Source of the DNA: Eubacteriaceae bacterium
GTDB lineage: Bacteria > Bacillota > Clostridia > Eubacteriales > Anaerofustaceae
Reading direction: 5' to 3'
Length of the DNA: 53,760 nucleotides
Assembly (NCBI GenBank): GCA_009782515.1
Contig: WRIY01000005.1
Coordinates: 64,812-118,571, forward strand
The translations under genes were made by a program, and so were the position numbers. Shown here one piece after another: positions 27,044 through 34,930 of this stretch. Position 1 is the first letter of the stretch. Every line of letters begins with the position of its first letter. The notes under the pieces were generated by a model. The model did no database searches. It had not been told where the DNA came from and was given only the letters and a program-made list of their open reading frames with translations.

Positions 27044-27391
27044 TTATGCTCTTCTTAATGCAACCGACTCAATGCCAGGCATGACTTTCTCAATGTATTC
27101 AAGCAGCTCAGAGTCGCTATGGTAAACGAAGCCTGACTTGTCGGCTATTGCCTTTAATATCGCTCCAGCTGCTAAAATCTGCTTTATCTGGCCTTCCCGC
27201 ACGATTGCAAACCTGCCAGGCATGTTTTGCTCTGCGGGGGTAAACGCATACACCCTGCTTGAGATATCCCCCCCTTGGGCATAATAAGAGCTGTACTGCT
27301 CAGAGGAAAGCTCAACAAAGTCAGATATGCATGGCAAATGCCGCAGGGAAAAAATAAAAAATAATCCGGATGCCGCTTCTCGAACGTCCAT
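27044..27391 (-). CDS. Conserved-looking hypothetical protein
   Basis: About 115 residues, starting at ATG 27391 (MDVREAASGLFFIF) with TTGGAG upstream; a longer frame to 27439 has no ribosome binding site. A TATACT box preceded by TGT lies near 27417-27425 on the same strand. The C-terminal half (GRFAIVREGQIKQILAAGAILKAIADKSGF, written here only as the region of residues ~59-90) looks like a compact alpha/beta domain. No TM segment, cysteine cluster or enzyme motif is seen. It lies 62 bases downstream of tatD and is convergent with the ABC exporter. I do not recognise the family. Confidence 0.55.
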   Translation of the reverse strand: MDVREAASGLFFIFSLRHLPCISDFVELSSEQYSSYYAQGGDISSRVYAFTPAEQNMPGRFAIVREGQIKQILAAGAILKAIADKSGFVYHSDSELLEYIEKVMPGIESVALRRA

Positions 27392-27453
27392 ATATATACT
27401 CCAAAAACAATTACATTCGGAGTATAACACAAAAAACATTGCTATGTAACAGA

Positions 27454-28242
27454 TTATGTCATTTTCATAGATATGCCAAACGCCGTTTCAGCGTTTTTTG
27501 AAGTTTCCTCGGCAGCTTGCTCTAAACTAATGCCCATAACACTGGCAACTTGGCTTAATGTATGCCCAAGATACAGCGGGCTGTTTCGCTTGCCGCGAAA
27601 CGGGACAGGGGTTAGGTATGGGCAGTCTGTTTCAACAAGAAGCCTGTGCAGCGGTATGGCCGCGACTGCTTGCCTGAGGGATGACGCATTTTTGAATGTT
27701 ACAGGGCCTGCTACGCTAAAATAGGCGCTAAAGGGCGCGCTGATGTAGCGTTTGAGCATTTCCGGGGACTGCGAGAATGCATGGAGCACGACAATCTGGC
27801 CGGGTGCAGCATTGGCCATAAGCAGATCGTATGTGTCCTGGGCAGCCTCGCGGCAATGCACAACTGAAGCCTTGCCGTATTCACCGGCTATAGCCAGCTG
27901 TTTTTCAAAGGCTGAGCGCTGCTGTGCTTTTTGCGTTTTATCCCAGTAGTAGTCAAGGCCGATCTCTCCCAGCGCAATGCACACAGGATCTGAGAGGCAT
28001 TCTTTTAGGAGTGATTCAAAGCCGGCGCTGTACAGCTTTGCTTCTGAAGGGTGCAGGCCGCATGCAGCCCAAATATTGCTGTAGCTGCCGGCAAGCTTTA
28101 GGGACTCAATGCAGGATGCTTCGTCATATGCAGTGCATAGCGCATATATGCCCTGTGAGATCATTTCATTAATAATAGCGCCTCTGTCTTCGGCATAGGC
28201 GCTGTCAGTTAGGTGGGCATGCGAATCAAACATGCAAGCCAT
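27454..28242 (-). CDS. tatD: TatD-family metal-dependent deoxyribonuclease
   Basis: A 262-residue TIM-barrel hydrolase of the TatD/YcfH family, which includes 3'-5' DNases, and D-aminoacyl-tRNA deacylases. All metal and family motifs are present: H8-A-H10, GEIGLDYYW, the HCREA strand with its histidine, HAFSQS, and ETDCPYLTP near the C-terminus. The start ATG 28242 overlaps the divIC stop as TAATG, indicating translational coupling. In B. subtilis the yabP-yabQ-divIC cluster is followed by yabR; here tatD takes that place. No extra domain. Confidence 0.93.
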   Translation of the reverse strand: MACMFDSHAHLTDSAYAEDRGAIINEMISQGIYALCTAYDEASCIESLKLAGSYSNIWAACGLHPSEAKLYSAGFESLLKECLSDPVCIALGEIGLDYYWDKTQKAQQRSAFEKQLAIAGEYGKASVVHCREAAQDTYDLLMANAAPGQIVVLHAFSQSPEMLKRYISAPFSAYFSVAGPVTFKNASSLRQAVAAIPLHRLLVETDCPYLTPVPFRGKRNSPLYLGHTLSQVASVMGISLEQAAEETSKNAETAFGISMKMT

Positions 28243-28547
28243 TACTTTGGCTCGCCCACTTTTATATCGACGATTCTTTCGTTAGGATATAAATAGCCCA
28301 GGTGCTTTTTCGCAATATACTCAAGATATTCCTGGCTCTGGCGCTTTTCAATCTCATCTTCATACAGCTTGCTCAGGCTTGTTTGGCTAGCCAGCTCCTG
28401 CTCCAGGCTGCTGGAGAGATTTTTGAGGTTTATTATTTGCTTTTGGTAAGCAGCTGTATTTATAATAAAGTTGGCCAGCAGAATTATCACGGATATATTG
28501 AGCAGCACATTAGGCTTGGGGCGTATTTTTCTAATCTTCTTCGGCAT
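28242..28547 (-). CDS. divIC: Septum formation initiator DivIC/FtsB-like
   Basis: A small bitopic membrane protein of about 101 residues. A basic N-terminus (PKKIRKIRPKPN) precedes one TM helix (VLLNISVIILLANFII), then a coiled coil (about residues 35-75, INLKNLSSSLEQELASQ onward) and the conserved end EYIAKKHLGYLYPNERIVDI. This is the FtsB/DivIC layout; such proteins join FtsL and DivIB/FtsQ at the division site. The start at 28547 has AGGAAG upstream and overlaps the end of yabQ by 17 bases. Its position after yabP-yabQ matches the B. subtilis order. Confidence 0.88.
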   Translation of the reverse strand: MPKKIRKIRPKPNVLLNISVIILLANFIINTAAYQKQIINLKNLSSSLEQELASQTSLSKLYEDEIEKRQSQEYLEYIAKKHLGYLYPNERIVDIKVGEPK

Positions 28548-28980
28548 TCGGCTTCTTCCTAAAAATATATTTCGCATATTTATTATAATGCGACATTCCC
28601 TTTTTAAGAAGCATGGCAGGCTTTGCTAAAAGCTTTTTTGATTTCTCTGCCAATATGCCAAATACCCGGCCAAGCTCGATTATATAATCCTTAAGGGGAT
28701 TAAAAAAGTATGCCATTATACGCGTTAGCAACAGCGCGTAAAGGCCCCAGCCAAGCAAAAACCCGAGAAGCAGGTATAGCCTGAGGCTGAACTGGGTTGC
28801 GTAATACAGGGATGAGGAGACAAGGCAAGCGCTAATAATCCAAAAAATAATATCAGAAAGCGCAGAGTGGCGCTTGCCCATTAGAAAAACAGTGCATGCA
28901 TCATAGAAAAAGCCAATAGAAACGCCGCATGCAAACACCTTGCTAAAGGCAGCAAGCTGAATAAGGTTCGTTGACTGCAT
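28531..28980 (-). CDS. yabQ: Spore cortex biosynthesis protein YabQ
   Basis: About 149 residues with four to five hydrophobic helices in the first ~95 residues (for example VFACGVSIGFFYDACTVFL and LRLYLLLGFLLGWGLYALLL), then a Lys-rich cytosolic tail. YabQ is a membrane protein of the mother cell needed for cortex formation in Bacillus sporulation. Placement between yabP (12 bases upstream) and divIC (overlapping) strongly supports the call. ATG 28980 is preferred; a TTG at 28983 is possible. Its presence implies that the organism forms endospores. Confidence 0.88.
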   Translation of the reverse strand: MQSTNLIQLAAFSKVFACGVSIGFFYDACTVFLMGKRHSALSDIIFWIISACLVSSSLYYATQFSLRLYLLLGFLLGWGLYALLLTRIMAYFFNPLKDYIIELGRVFGILAEKSKKLLAKPAMLLKKGMSHYNKYAKYIFRKKPNAEED

Positions 28981-28992
28981 CAATGCGCGGCC

Positions 28993-29274
28993 TTACTTTA
29001 GCAGCCTGGAAAGAAGGCTGCCTCCCTTTTTGCCGAAGGTTCCTGCATCTGAGTACACAAGCGAATTCATTTCGCCTGAAACAGCAACTTCGCCCTGATC
29101 AAGGTTCAGCTTGGTTATGCGTATGTTCTCGCCGCCAATGGTCAAAAGGCCAAGCGAAGTTTCAAGCAATATTCCCTCATCATTGAAACTGTGCACTTCG
29201 CTTACGCCAGTTACGCGCAGCTCGTTTCTAGAAGCAAGCTCGATTTTGTGAAAATCTTTCAGCGTTCCTTCCAT
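28993..29274 (-). CDS. yabP: Sporulation protein YabP
   Basis: A 93-residue YabP/YqfC-family protein. The beta-rich core RNELRVTGVSEVHSFNDEGI followed by LETSLGLLTIGGENI and the stretch LNLDQGEVAVSGEMNSLVY are diagnostic. The start ATG 29274 has AGAGG seven bases upstream; a longer frame to 29370 lacks one. In B. subtilis yabP is transcribed in the mother cell by sigma-E. A CATATATT string about 30-40 bases upstream resembles a sigma-E -10 element, but I cannot confirm a -35. First gene of yabP-yabQ-divIC-tatD. Confidence 0.92.
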   Translation of the reverse strand: MEGTLKDFHKIELASRNELRVTGVSEVHSFNDEGILLETSLGLLTIGGENIRITKLNLDQGEVAVSGEMNSLVYSDAGTFGKKGGSLLSRLLK

Positions 29275-29321
29275 CCTATACCTCTTTTCGATATATTCAT
29301 AATATATGACCAGGATCAAAC

Positions 29322-29334
29322 GGTTAGAATAACC
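29322..29334. promoter_or_regulatory. Small inverted repeat between yabP and the YihY gene
   Basis: GGTTA-GAA-TAACC is a perfect 5+5 dyad in the divergent promoter region. It may be an operator, but it is short enough to be chance. Confidence 0.25.
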
Positions 29335-29417
29335 AAAGCCAGCATAGTATATATAATGCCGGCAGCGCAAAGGCGCAAAATCTCAGCGCTGCGCTGTTCG
29401 GGCAAATTTTGCGAAAT

Positions 29418-30251
29418 ATGAAAAGACAGATAAAGCGCACAGATTCAGGGATTAAAAGATTTGCACGAGAGCTTTTCCCTATCATTATTACATCAGATTT
29501 TACTGGCGCTGCTGCACAGCTTGCATATGCGCTTATTTTGTCGTTTATTCCGCTTCTCATGTTTGTGATTACAATAGCAGCCAGAATAGAGCTGCCTGTT
29601 GATGATATCTACAGATCAATGGCCCTTGTGCTTCCGGCGCAGTCGTATAGCGCAGTTGAAGGGGTGATGTACGAAATTACCGAATCGAAAAGTTTGACAG
29701 GGTTTTCGCTGTTTTCCGCGCTTTCATTTATAGCGATGGGCTGCAGGGGCTTTATGAGGGTTTCAAACCGTGCTGAAGGGGCGCAAGAGACCAGAGGGCT
29801 TGTAAAGTACTGGCTTGAATCGTATATATTTGCCCTGATGATAGTCATTAGCCTTGTGCTTAGCCTTATATTGGTAGTTTTCGGGCATGTGCTAAGCAAT
29901 TTTGCCAACAGAATGCTGCATATAGAGTCCCCCTGGATTCTAGACGTCACCAGATACATTGTTTTTATCGGCATGTCAGGCCTTGCATTTTCAGCTATGT
30001 ACTCATGGTCAAACATAAACAAAAAGAAGCTGTCCGAGACTGCGCCCGGCGGATACAGCGCTTCGATTCTATGGGTTGTAGTCTCAGCTGCGTTTGGGTA
30101 TTATGTCAGCAACTTTTCAAGCTACGGGCTGCTGTTCGGCTCGCTCGGCGGCATTTTTATGATGCTTGTCTGGCTTTACTACTCAAGCTATGTGCTTGTG
30201 CTTGGAATTTGCATAAACTCTGCTGTTGCAAAAATGAACTTAAAAAAGTAG
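29418..30251 (+). CDS. YihY/UPF0761-family membrane protein
   Basis: About 277 residues with six TM helices. Family features include the N-terminal ITSDFTGAAAQLAYALILSF (the 'A-x-x-L-A-Y-x-x-x-L-S-x-x-P' motif), RVSNRAEGAQETRGLVKYW, and the ending GSLGGIFMMLVWLYYSSYVL with G-x2-I/L-x2-M/L-V-W-L-Y. The family was once misnamed RNase BN; members are integral membrane proteins of unclear, possibly transport or envelope, function. ATG 29418 is preferred over TTG 29409; neither has a clear ribosome binding site. Divergent from yabP, 143 bases apart. Confidence 0.88.
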   Translation: MKRQIKRTDSGIKRFARELFPIIITSDFTGAAAQLAYALILSFIPLLMFVITIAARIELPVDDIYRSMALVLPAQSYSAVEGVMYEITESKSLTGFSLFSALSFIAMGCRGFMRVSNRAEGAQETRGLVKYWLESYIFALMIVISLVLSLILVVFGHVLSNFANRMLHIESPWILDVTRYIVFIGMSGLAFSAMYSWSNINKKKLSETAPGGYSASILWVVVSAAFGYYVSNFSSYGLLFGSLGGIFMMLVWLYYSSYVLVLGICINSAVAKMNLKK

Positions 30252-30349
30252 GCTTTGGCCTCACTGATCAGCGCCCTAAAGGGCAAAGCAGCCAGCTTAT
30301 TCGGCTTGCTGCCTCTTATGAAATGCATCGGCTTTCTTTTTTTGCATAG

Positions 30350-30385
30350 CAAAAAGCCTTCATGCATTTACACTGCACAAAGGCT
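30350..30385 (-). terminator. Terminator on the minus strand after the TetR gene
   Basis: On the minus strand AGCCTT pairs with AAGGCT, continued by GTGCA/TGCAT with one G-U pair and one internal mismatch, followed by five T (30350-30355). It lies about 125 bases after the TetR stop; 30386-30509 shows no gene. Confidence 0.6.
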
Positions 30386-30509
30386 GCTTTAGCTTTGGCT
30401 ATTTTCGCTGCCTTAAGCATTGGCCTTCATTTGCTGCAATAAGCGCGGCTGAAGCTCTCCCGTAATTGATCTTTTGGCAATTTGCCAAGCAGATTTTTAA
30501 AAACAGGTT

Positions 30510-31172
30510 TCAGTTTAGCATTGATATCTGGCTGAACGCTACCTCTTCAATGCGATTGCTAAGCTTTTCCTTTACCCTGGCCTTTTCCCCGTCAGGTATG
30601 CCGGGAAAGTCGATATCGCAGCAGATGATAAAGTAAATAAGCTTTTCTTTTTGCACGTTAAGATCATCTTGCAGGTATTTTGTGATTAGTTTTTTCTTGC
30701 CGCCATTATTGTATGTAAGCAACAGCTCCATTTGGTCTGTTTCGATGTCAATATCATAAAATGAAATGTATCTTCGAAAAATATCTTTGCCTGATTCATC
30801 TAAAAATGAAATTTGAAAATCAGCATTCAAAACCTCAAGGAAAAACCGAGAGACTGCTTCATTGTCAATAATATTATTGTAATACACATAATTTATAATT
30901 GAATTGACGAATAGGGGCGTTTCATCCTTCACCCAGTCATATTCTAGGACTGCATTGTATATGCGCTCTAGGTAATCCAAGTGAACGTGGTTGACTATAT
31001 TGCTCTTTGTCTTAAAATAATAAGTAAAAAGCCCAATCGGCACACCCGCTTCTTGTGTAATTTCGACTATAGTCGCATCTTTAAATCCGTACTTCAAAAA
31101 TGCGGCCTTTGCGCAGTCCATTATTCTCTTTTTTGTCTCTAACCCTTTTACGATTCTAAGATCCTGCTTCAT
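30510..31172 (-). CDS. TetR/AcrR-family transcriptional regulator
   Basis: A 220-residue regulator. The N-terminal helix-turn-helix spans about residues 14-60: KKRIMDCAKAAFLKYGFKDA, then TIVEITQEAGVPIGLFTYYF, with the Y-Y/F-F-x-S/T-K boundary motif (YYFKTKSNI) typical of TetR. The C-terminal ~155 residues form the variable ligand-binding and dimerisation part. AAAGGGCG precedes ATG 31172, and a good promoter (TTGAAA-N17-TATAAT) lies upstream. No efflux or enzyme gene is immediately divergent; the nearest upstream gene on the other strand is the DNA methyltransferase, about 490 bases away, so its target is unknown. Confidence 0.9.
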   Translation of the reverse strand: MKQDLRIVKGLETKKRIMDCAKAAFLKYGFKDATIVEITQEAGVPIGLFTYYFKTKSNIVNHVHLDYLERIYNAVLEYDWVKDETPLFVNSIINYVYYNNIIDNEAVSRFFLEVLNADFQISFLDESGKDIFRRYISFYDIDIETDQMELLLTYNNGGKKKLITKYLQDDLNVQKEKLIYFIICCDIDFPGIPDGEKARVKEKLSNRIEEVAFSQISMLN

Positions 31173-31202
31173 CTTCGCCCTTTCGTGTCCATCATCTATC
31201 TT

Positions 31203-31231
31203 ATTATAATTGTTCTTTTTACAAATTTCAA
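31203..31231 (-). promoter_or_regulatory. Promoter of the TetR gene
   Basis: On the minus strand TTGAAA (31231-31226), a 17-base spacer and TATAAT (31208-31203). The AT-rich gap 31232-31650 shows no gene I can support. Confidence 0.75.
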
Positions 31232-31650
31232 CTACTAAATCGCTGTTTATTCAACAGGCGATATTTTCAACTAAAATTATTGGCTATATTCCCATAGCAC
31301 ACATAAGCTGCATAGTTATTGATATTTCGGAAAGCAAAATGCCAAATTAATAGTGGTTTTTATCATTACTTTGGCATAATTATGTCAAAAAACGTTTTCA
31401 GAAGCTCATATTCTATTTTCTTTAATTTGGAAGAAATGCTAAATTCTCGAATTCCATGCCAGTGTTTATGTTCTTGATAATTCTTATAATATTTGATACC
31501 ATAGCGATAATGCCCCATGTATTCAAATTCTTTGCGGTATAGCAAAGACAAGTGCATGGGATTTTATATGCCGGCAAGAGTTGCCGGCTGAATTCGAAAG
31601 CTGCCCATGCGCCGCAATCTGCATGCCATGCCTGCAGGCGCCTAGCCAGT

Positions 31651-31656
31651 TATAAT
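31651..31656 (+). promoter_or_regulatory. -10 box immediately before the DNA methyltransferase
   Basis: TATAAT ends ten bases before ATG 31666. Initiation seven bases downstream would produce an essentially leaderless mRNA. No -35 box is evident. Confidence 0.4.
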
Positions 31657-31665
31657 GGTTTGATT

Positions 31666-33384
31666 ATGGATATCAATGACGCCAGCCCTTCAGAAAGCAC
31701 AATCAGGAACTGGGAAAGGCTCGGCAAAGGCGAACCCGGCAGCGCCTTTGCTTCAAGGGCCAACAAAAGAATGTCCAAGAAGACAGTGGTGCCGATAGAA
31801 TATGCCAGCGATCCCATGAGCATAAGCATATTGCAGGAGGCAGCTGCCGCTGCCGCTTCATCCGAGGACACTGCCGGCTACATATTCAGCCTGTGCTGCT
31901 CGCTGCTTATTCGCGAAGGCCTGCTTGGCCTAAACGGCGCAAAGCCTTATGCTCTTGATGCGAAAGGCGAAAGCCTGCTCAGCCTGTTTGAGGGCCGCTT
32001 TGACCAAAGGGCGCTAAGCGAGCAGATCCCATGCTGCGAAGCAGACCCTATTGGCTTATGCTATCAGCTTGCCCAAAGCGAAGGCACGAAAAATAAGCAT
32101 GGCTCCTACTTTACCCCGCCAGCCATTGCCCTCTCGCTCTCTAGCGGAATTGACAGCGAGAGCATTTTGGATCCATGCTGTGGCACCGGCTCCCTTCTTT
32201 TTTCAGTTGAAGGCGCACTCGCCGAATGCCTGTATGGCTGCGACATTGACGAGGCTTGCGTGGCTATAGCCCGGACAAATTGGATAAGAAGGTTTCCAAA
32301 TGCCGAAGGCGCGCCGAATATTATAAAAGCTGACTTTCTATCCAGCCCATTCGCAGGCAAGCGCTTTGGCGCCATAATAGCCAATCCCCCTTGGGGAGCG
32401 GCAAAGAGCAAGAAGGCCGGAGGCTTCAGTGATACATTTGCAGATTTTTTATGCCATTCGATCAATGCTGCAAAACATCAAGCGTCTATAAGGTTTGTGC
32501 TGCCGGAAGCGTTTTTAAACGTCAGCTCACATCAGCAGATAAGGGCATTTGTGCTCGAGAAGGCCAAAATTGAAAAAATCGAGCTGTACGGAAAGGCATT
32601 CTCCGGAGTGTTCACCGAGGCAATAGGGCTGTTTTTAAGAAAAGAAAAAGCCGTGCAGTCTTATGTTGCTATAGCCAGGGGGGGATCTTGCCATGAACTG
32701 CCGCAAAGCAGATACGATAATAGCGACAACAGCTTTTACACCTGCACTGAGCGCGATCTCAAGCTAATTGACCTTGTGTATTCTGTGCCCCACCAGACGC
32801 TTAAAAACAGTGACTGGGCGCTTGGAATAGTTACCGGCGACAACAAGGGAAAGCTTGCCAGAGAGCCTGTTGCAGGCTTTGAACCTATATATGTCGGACG
32901 CGACATCGATAAGTATAAGCTTAAGCAGCCATCGCACTGGATTGACTATAAAAATGGCCGTTTTCAACAGCAAGCCAAAGAGCAGCTGTACCGGCAAAGC
33001 CCGAAGCTTGCTTACCGCTTTATTTCAAAAAGCCTTGTATTTGCTCTCGACGAAGGCTCAAGCCTGTTTTTAAACAGCGCCAATATAGTTGTGCCCAAGC
33101 TTGAGGGCATTAGTATGCACTCAGCGCTTGCTTTTCTGAATTCAGAGCTGTTTGCTTTTATCTGCAAATGCATTTCGCCCCAGATTAAGGTGCTCAAAAG
33201 CAGCCTTCTCAAGCTTCCCTTCCCGTATTTGAGCTCCAGTGATGATTTATTCTTAAAAGAACTTTGTTTTGGAGTAATAAATGGTGAACTTTTTGCACAC
33301 AATAAAGTACAGGAATTTATATTCTCATGCTTTGGAATTGGTAAAAATGATCGAATTTACATCCAAAACGCATTAAAAGAATAA
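31666..33384 (+). CDS. Orphan N6-adenine DNA methyltransferase (type II, gamma-like)
   Basis: A 572-residue S-adenosylmethionine-dependent DNA methyltransferase. Residues 1-130 form an unusual N-terminal extension beginning with a possible DNA-binding segment (STIRNWERLG). The catalytic domain has the family entry GSYFTPPAIA, SAM motif I DPCCGTGSLL, motif II-like CDIDEACV and the catalytic motif IV NPPW. The C-terminal half looks like a TaqI/Eco57I-type target-recognition domain (GIVTGDNKG, IYVGRDIDKYKL and a Leu/Pro-rich end LLKLPFPYL). No restriction endonuclease lies nearby, so it may be a regulatory methyltransferase in the manner of CamA of C. difficile. The start at 31666 follows a -10 box by nine bases. 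The target sequence cannot be predicted. Confidence 0.88.
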   Translation: MDINDASPSESTIRNWERLGKGEPGSAFASRANKRMSKKTVVPIEYASDPMSISILQEAAAAAASSEDTAGYIFSLCCSLLIREGLLGLNGAKPYALDAKGESLLSLFEGRFDQRALSEQIPCCEADPIGLCYQLAQSEGTKNKHGSYFTPPAIALSLSSGIDSESILDPCCGTGSLLFSVEGALAECLYGCDIDEACVAIARTNWIRRFPNAEGAPNIIKADFLSSPFAGKRFGAIIANPPWGAAKSKKAGGFSDTFADFLCHSINAAKHQASIRFVLPEAFLNVSSHQQIRAFVLEKAKIEKIELYGKAFSGVFTEAIGLFLRKEKAVQSYVAIARGGSCHELPQSRYDNSDNSFYTCTERDLKLIDLVYSVPHQTLKNSDWALGIVTGDNKGKLAREPVAGFEPIYVGRDIDKYKLKQPSHWIDYKNGRFQQQAKEQLYRQSPKLAYRFISKSLVFALDEGSSLFLNSANIVVPKLEGISMHSALAFLNSELFAFICKCISPQIKVLKSSLLKLPFPYLSSSDDLFLKELCFGVINGELFAHNKVQEFIFSCFGIGKNDRIYIQNALKE

Positions 33385-33552
33385 CATAAAGGCCTTCGCC
33401 ATTAATATTCGCTGCGGTTTAAATACATTTGAAAAGTATGATAAAACGTATTATAAAGTTTTAATGGCATCTATCATTTACAGGCCTTAAAAAATATGTT
33501 ACTTTGTAATAACTAAGAGAAAAGACAGATTATGACTAAATGAGGGCAGTGC

Positions 33553-33729
33553 ATGGAATTCATCGTTGAACGCGACTTGTTTATGAGCAAGCTACAGACC
33601 TACATTAACGATAAAACAAAGGAAGGCTATTCATTCGTTCAGGTTTTTGTCTCAGAACAAGACGTAAGAACCGGGCGAAACGGGCAATACTATCAAGCAA
33701 GCAAAGTAACAGTTATAATGTCAAAGTAA
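33553..33729 (+). CDS. Small 58-residue protein, DUF4177-like layout
   Basis: A short gene with ATG 33553 preceded by GAGGG at 33542-33546 and ending with TAA 33727-33729. The predicted peptide starts MEFIVERDLFMSKLQ and ends SKVTVIMSK. The pattern is a first beta strand, a helix containing LQTYINDKTKEGYSF, then two strands, which resembles the beta-alpha-beta-beta layout of DUF4177-type proteins (helix ending in an E-G-W/Y turn). It sits 168 bases after the methyltransferase and before smpB, with a good terminator (33826-33853) downstream, supporting an independent gene. Function unknown. Confidence 0.6.
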   Translation: MEFIVERDLFMSKLQTYINDKTKEGYSFVQVFVSEQDVRTGRNGQYYQASKVTVIMSK

Positions 33730-33825
33730 TTTTTCTTATCCAGCCAGCTTGGATTTCTATATAAGCTGGCATTGCAGAAAATGCATTCTTTTACATTCCC
33801 ATACGGTTATGCCATATTAATACAG

Positions 33826-33853
33826 CGCTGAAGATGCCTTATTCAGCGTTTTT
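33826..33853 (+). terminator. Terminator downstream of the 58-residue gene
   Basis: CGCTGAA (33826-33832) and TTCAGCG (33842-33848) form a perfect 7-bp stem with a 9-base loop followed by five T. Another dyad, GCCAGCTT/AAGCTGGC (33743-33770), without a T tract, lies between the stop and this site, and AGTGATA/TATCACT (33857-33905) lies just after it. Confidence 0.8.
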
Positions 33854-33990
33854 GATAGTGATAGCATTGCAGCATGCCAGTGCGCTGACTGCTGTTATTA
33901 TCACTCCTAAGTTGAAGAATCCCCAAATTTTACTATAACATTAGTCACCCAAATGCTTTAAAACCTTCCATTGGAAATAATAAATGGTTA

Positions 33991-34019
33991 TTTACTTTTG
34001 CCTTGTTATTGTTTATAAT
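33991..34019 (+). promoter_or_regulatory. Promoter of smpB-ssrA
   Basis: TTTACT (33991-33996), a 17-base spacer and TATAAT (34014-34019). No other promoter is visible before the tmRNA. Confidence 0.65.
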
Positions 34020-34041
34020 ATTATGCTCAGGAGATTAAATT

Positions 34042-34506
34042 GTGAAGCGTGAACAAGGCAGAGCCATAGCAAGCAACAGAGCTGCATACCACGATTACTA
34101 TATTGAAGATACCTATGAAGCCGGCATTAGCCTGTCAGGCACCGAAGTCAAGTCAATACGGCTTGGCCATGTTAACCTCAAAGACAGCTATGCTTATTTT
34201 AAGGGTGGTGAGCTTTTCATCCAGGGAATGCATGTTAGCCCGTATGAGAAGGGCAACATCATGAACAAGGACCCTCTTCGCCATAGGAAGCTCCTGCTTA
34301 ACAAGCGCGAGCTTAAGAAGCTTAGAGAGCTATCGCAAAAATCCGGGTATGCACTTATACCAACTGACCTGCATTTTTCAGGGCCATATGTGAAAGTAGG
34401 CCTGAGCGTTGCCAAAGGCAAAAAGCTTTATGACAAGCGTGAAGTTAGCGCCGAAAAGGATGCTAAGAGAAACATGCAAAGAACGCAAAAGGAACTTAGA
34501 ATTTAG
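34042..34506 (+). CDS. smpB: SsrA-binding protein SmpB
   Basis: A 154-residue tmRNA-binding protein that delivers tmRNA to stalled ribosomes for trans-translation. Features: NRAAYHDYYIEDTYEAGISL, GTEVKSIRLGHVNLKDSYA, the RHRKLLLNK motif, KVGLSVAKGKKLYDKRE, and the basic C-terminal tail that reads the empty mRNA channel. The start is GTG 34042 with CAGGAG upstream. Its stop codon TAG (34504-34506) shares its last base with the first base of the tmRNA, so smpB and ssrA must come from one precursor transcript or use overlapping ends. The family is near universal in bacteria. Confidence 0.97.
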   Translation: MKREQGRAIASNRAAYHDYYIEDTYEAGISLSGTEVKSIRLGHVNLKDSYAYFKGGELFIQGMHVSPYEKGNIMNKDPLRHRKLLLNKRELKKLRELSQKSGYALIPTDLHFSGPYVKVGLSVAKGKKLYDKREVSAEKDAKRNMQRTQKELRI

Positions 34507-34854
34507 GGGGCGTACTGGTTTCGACGGGGGCGCAGGTGTTTGATAAGCGGGTAGATGCGCCGGCCATCTATAAAAACGGCAAAAACATTTAAACGCAGAA
34601 GATTATAATTTTGCACTAGCTGCTTAAGCAGCTATGCGCTGATAAGACGGTACTGCCTGGCTTAAAAAGCGTATCATATTAAATGCAGGATCCTGCGCCC
34701 TAATGCCTCTAGGGGTGCAGAACGAAGAGGCTCGCTGCATCTTTGCTTTGCTGATTGCGCAAAGCTGCAGCTAAACCTAAGCAATTGGCTTCACCCGGAG
34801 AAAGTCATTCGGAAGCGTTTTCGGACAGGGGTTCGACTCCCCTCGCCTCCACCA
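34506..34854 (+). ncRNA. ssrA: Transfer-messenger RNA (tmRNA)
   Basis: 349 bases. The 5' end GGGGGCG (34506-34512), followed by TACTGGTTTCGACGGGGG, pairs with CGCCTCC near the 3' end, preceded by the T arm GGTTCGACTCC and followed by ACCA (CCA encoded). The resume codon is GCA at 34595; the reading frame encodes the tag AEDYNFALAA and stops at TAA 34625-34627, so with the tRNA-borne Ala the tag is (A)AEDYNFALAA, ending in the LAA degron. It partners with SmpB upstream. Its 3' end borders foreign DNA, consistent with the gene being an integration target. Confidence 0.97.
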
Positions 34855-34885
34855 TGAAAAAGACACTGTTTGATACAGTGTGAAA

Positions 34886-34908
34886 GCCGCCAACAAGGGC
34901 GGTTTTTT
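34886..34908 (+). terminator. tmRNA terminator
   Basis: GCCGCC (34886-34891), a six-base loop, GGCGGT (34898-34903) and a T tract to 34908. A second hairpin, ACACTGT/ACAGTGT (34863-34881), sits between it and the tmRNA 3' end. Confidence 0.88.
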
Positions 34909-34930
34909 GTATTATCAATTCCGGCTTGTT

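Noticed and set aside
31366-31557. 63-codon leftward frame rich in Tyr/Lys/Ile in an AT-rich gap
   Set aside because: No ribosome binding site at either possible start, no recognisable motif, and base composition alone explains the amino acid bias.
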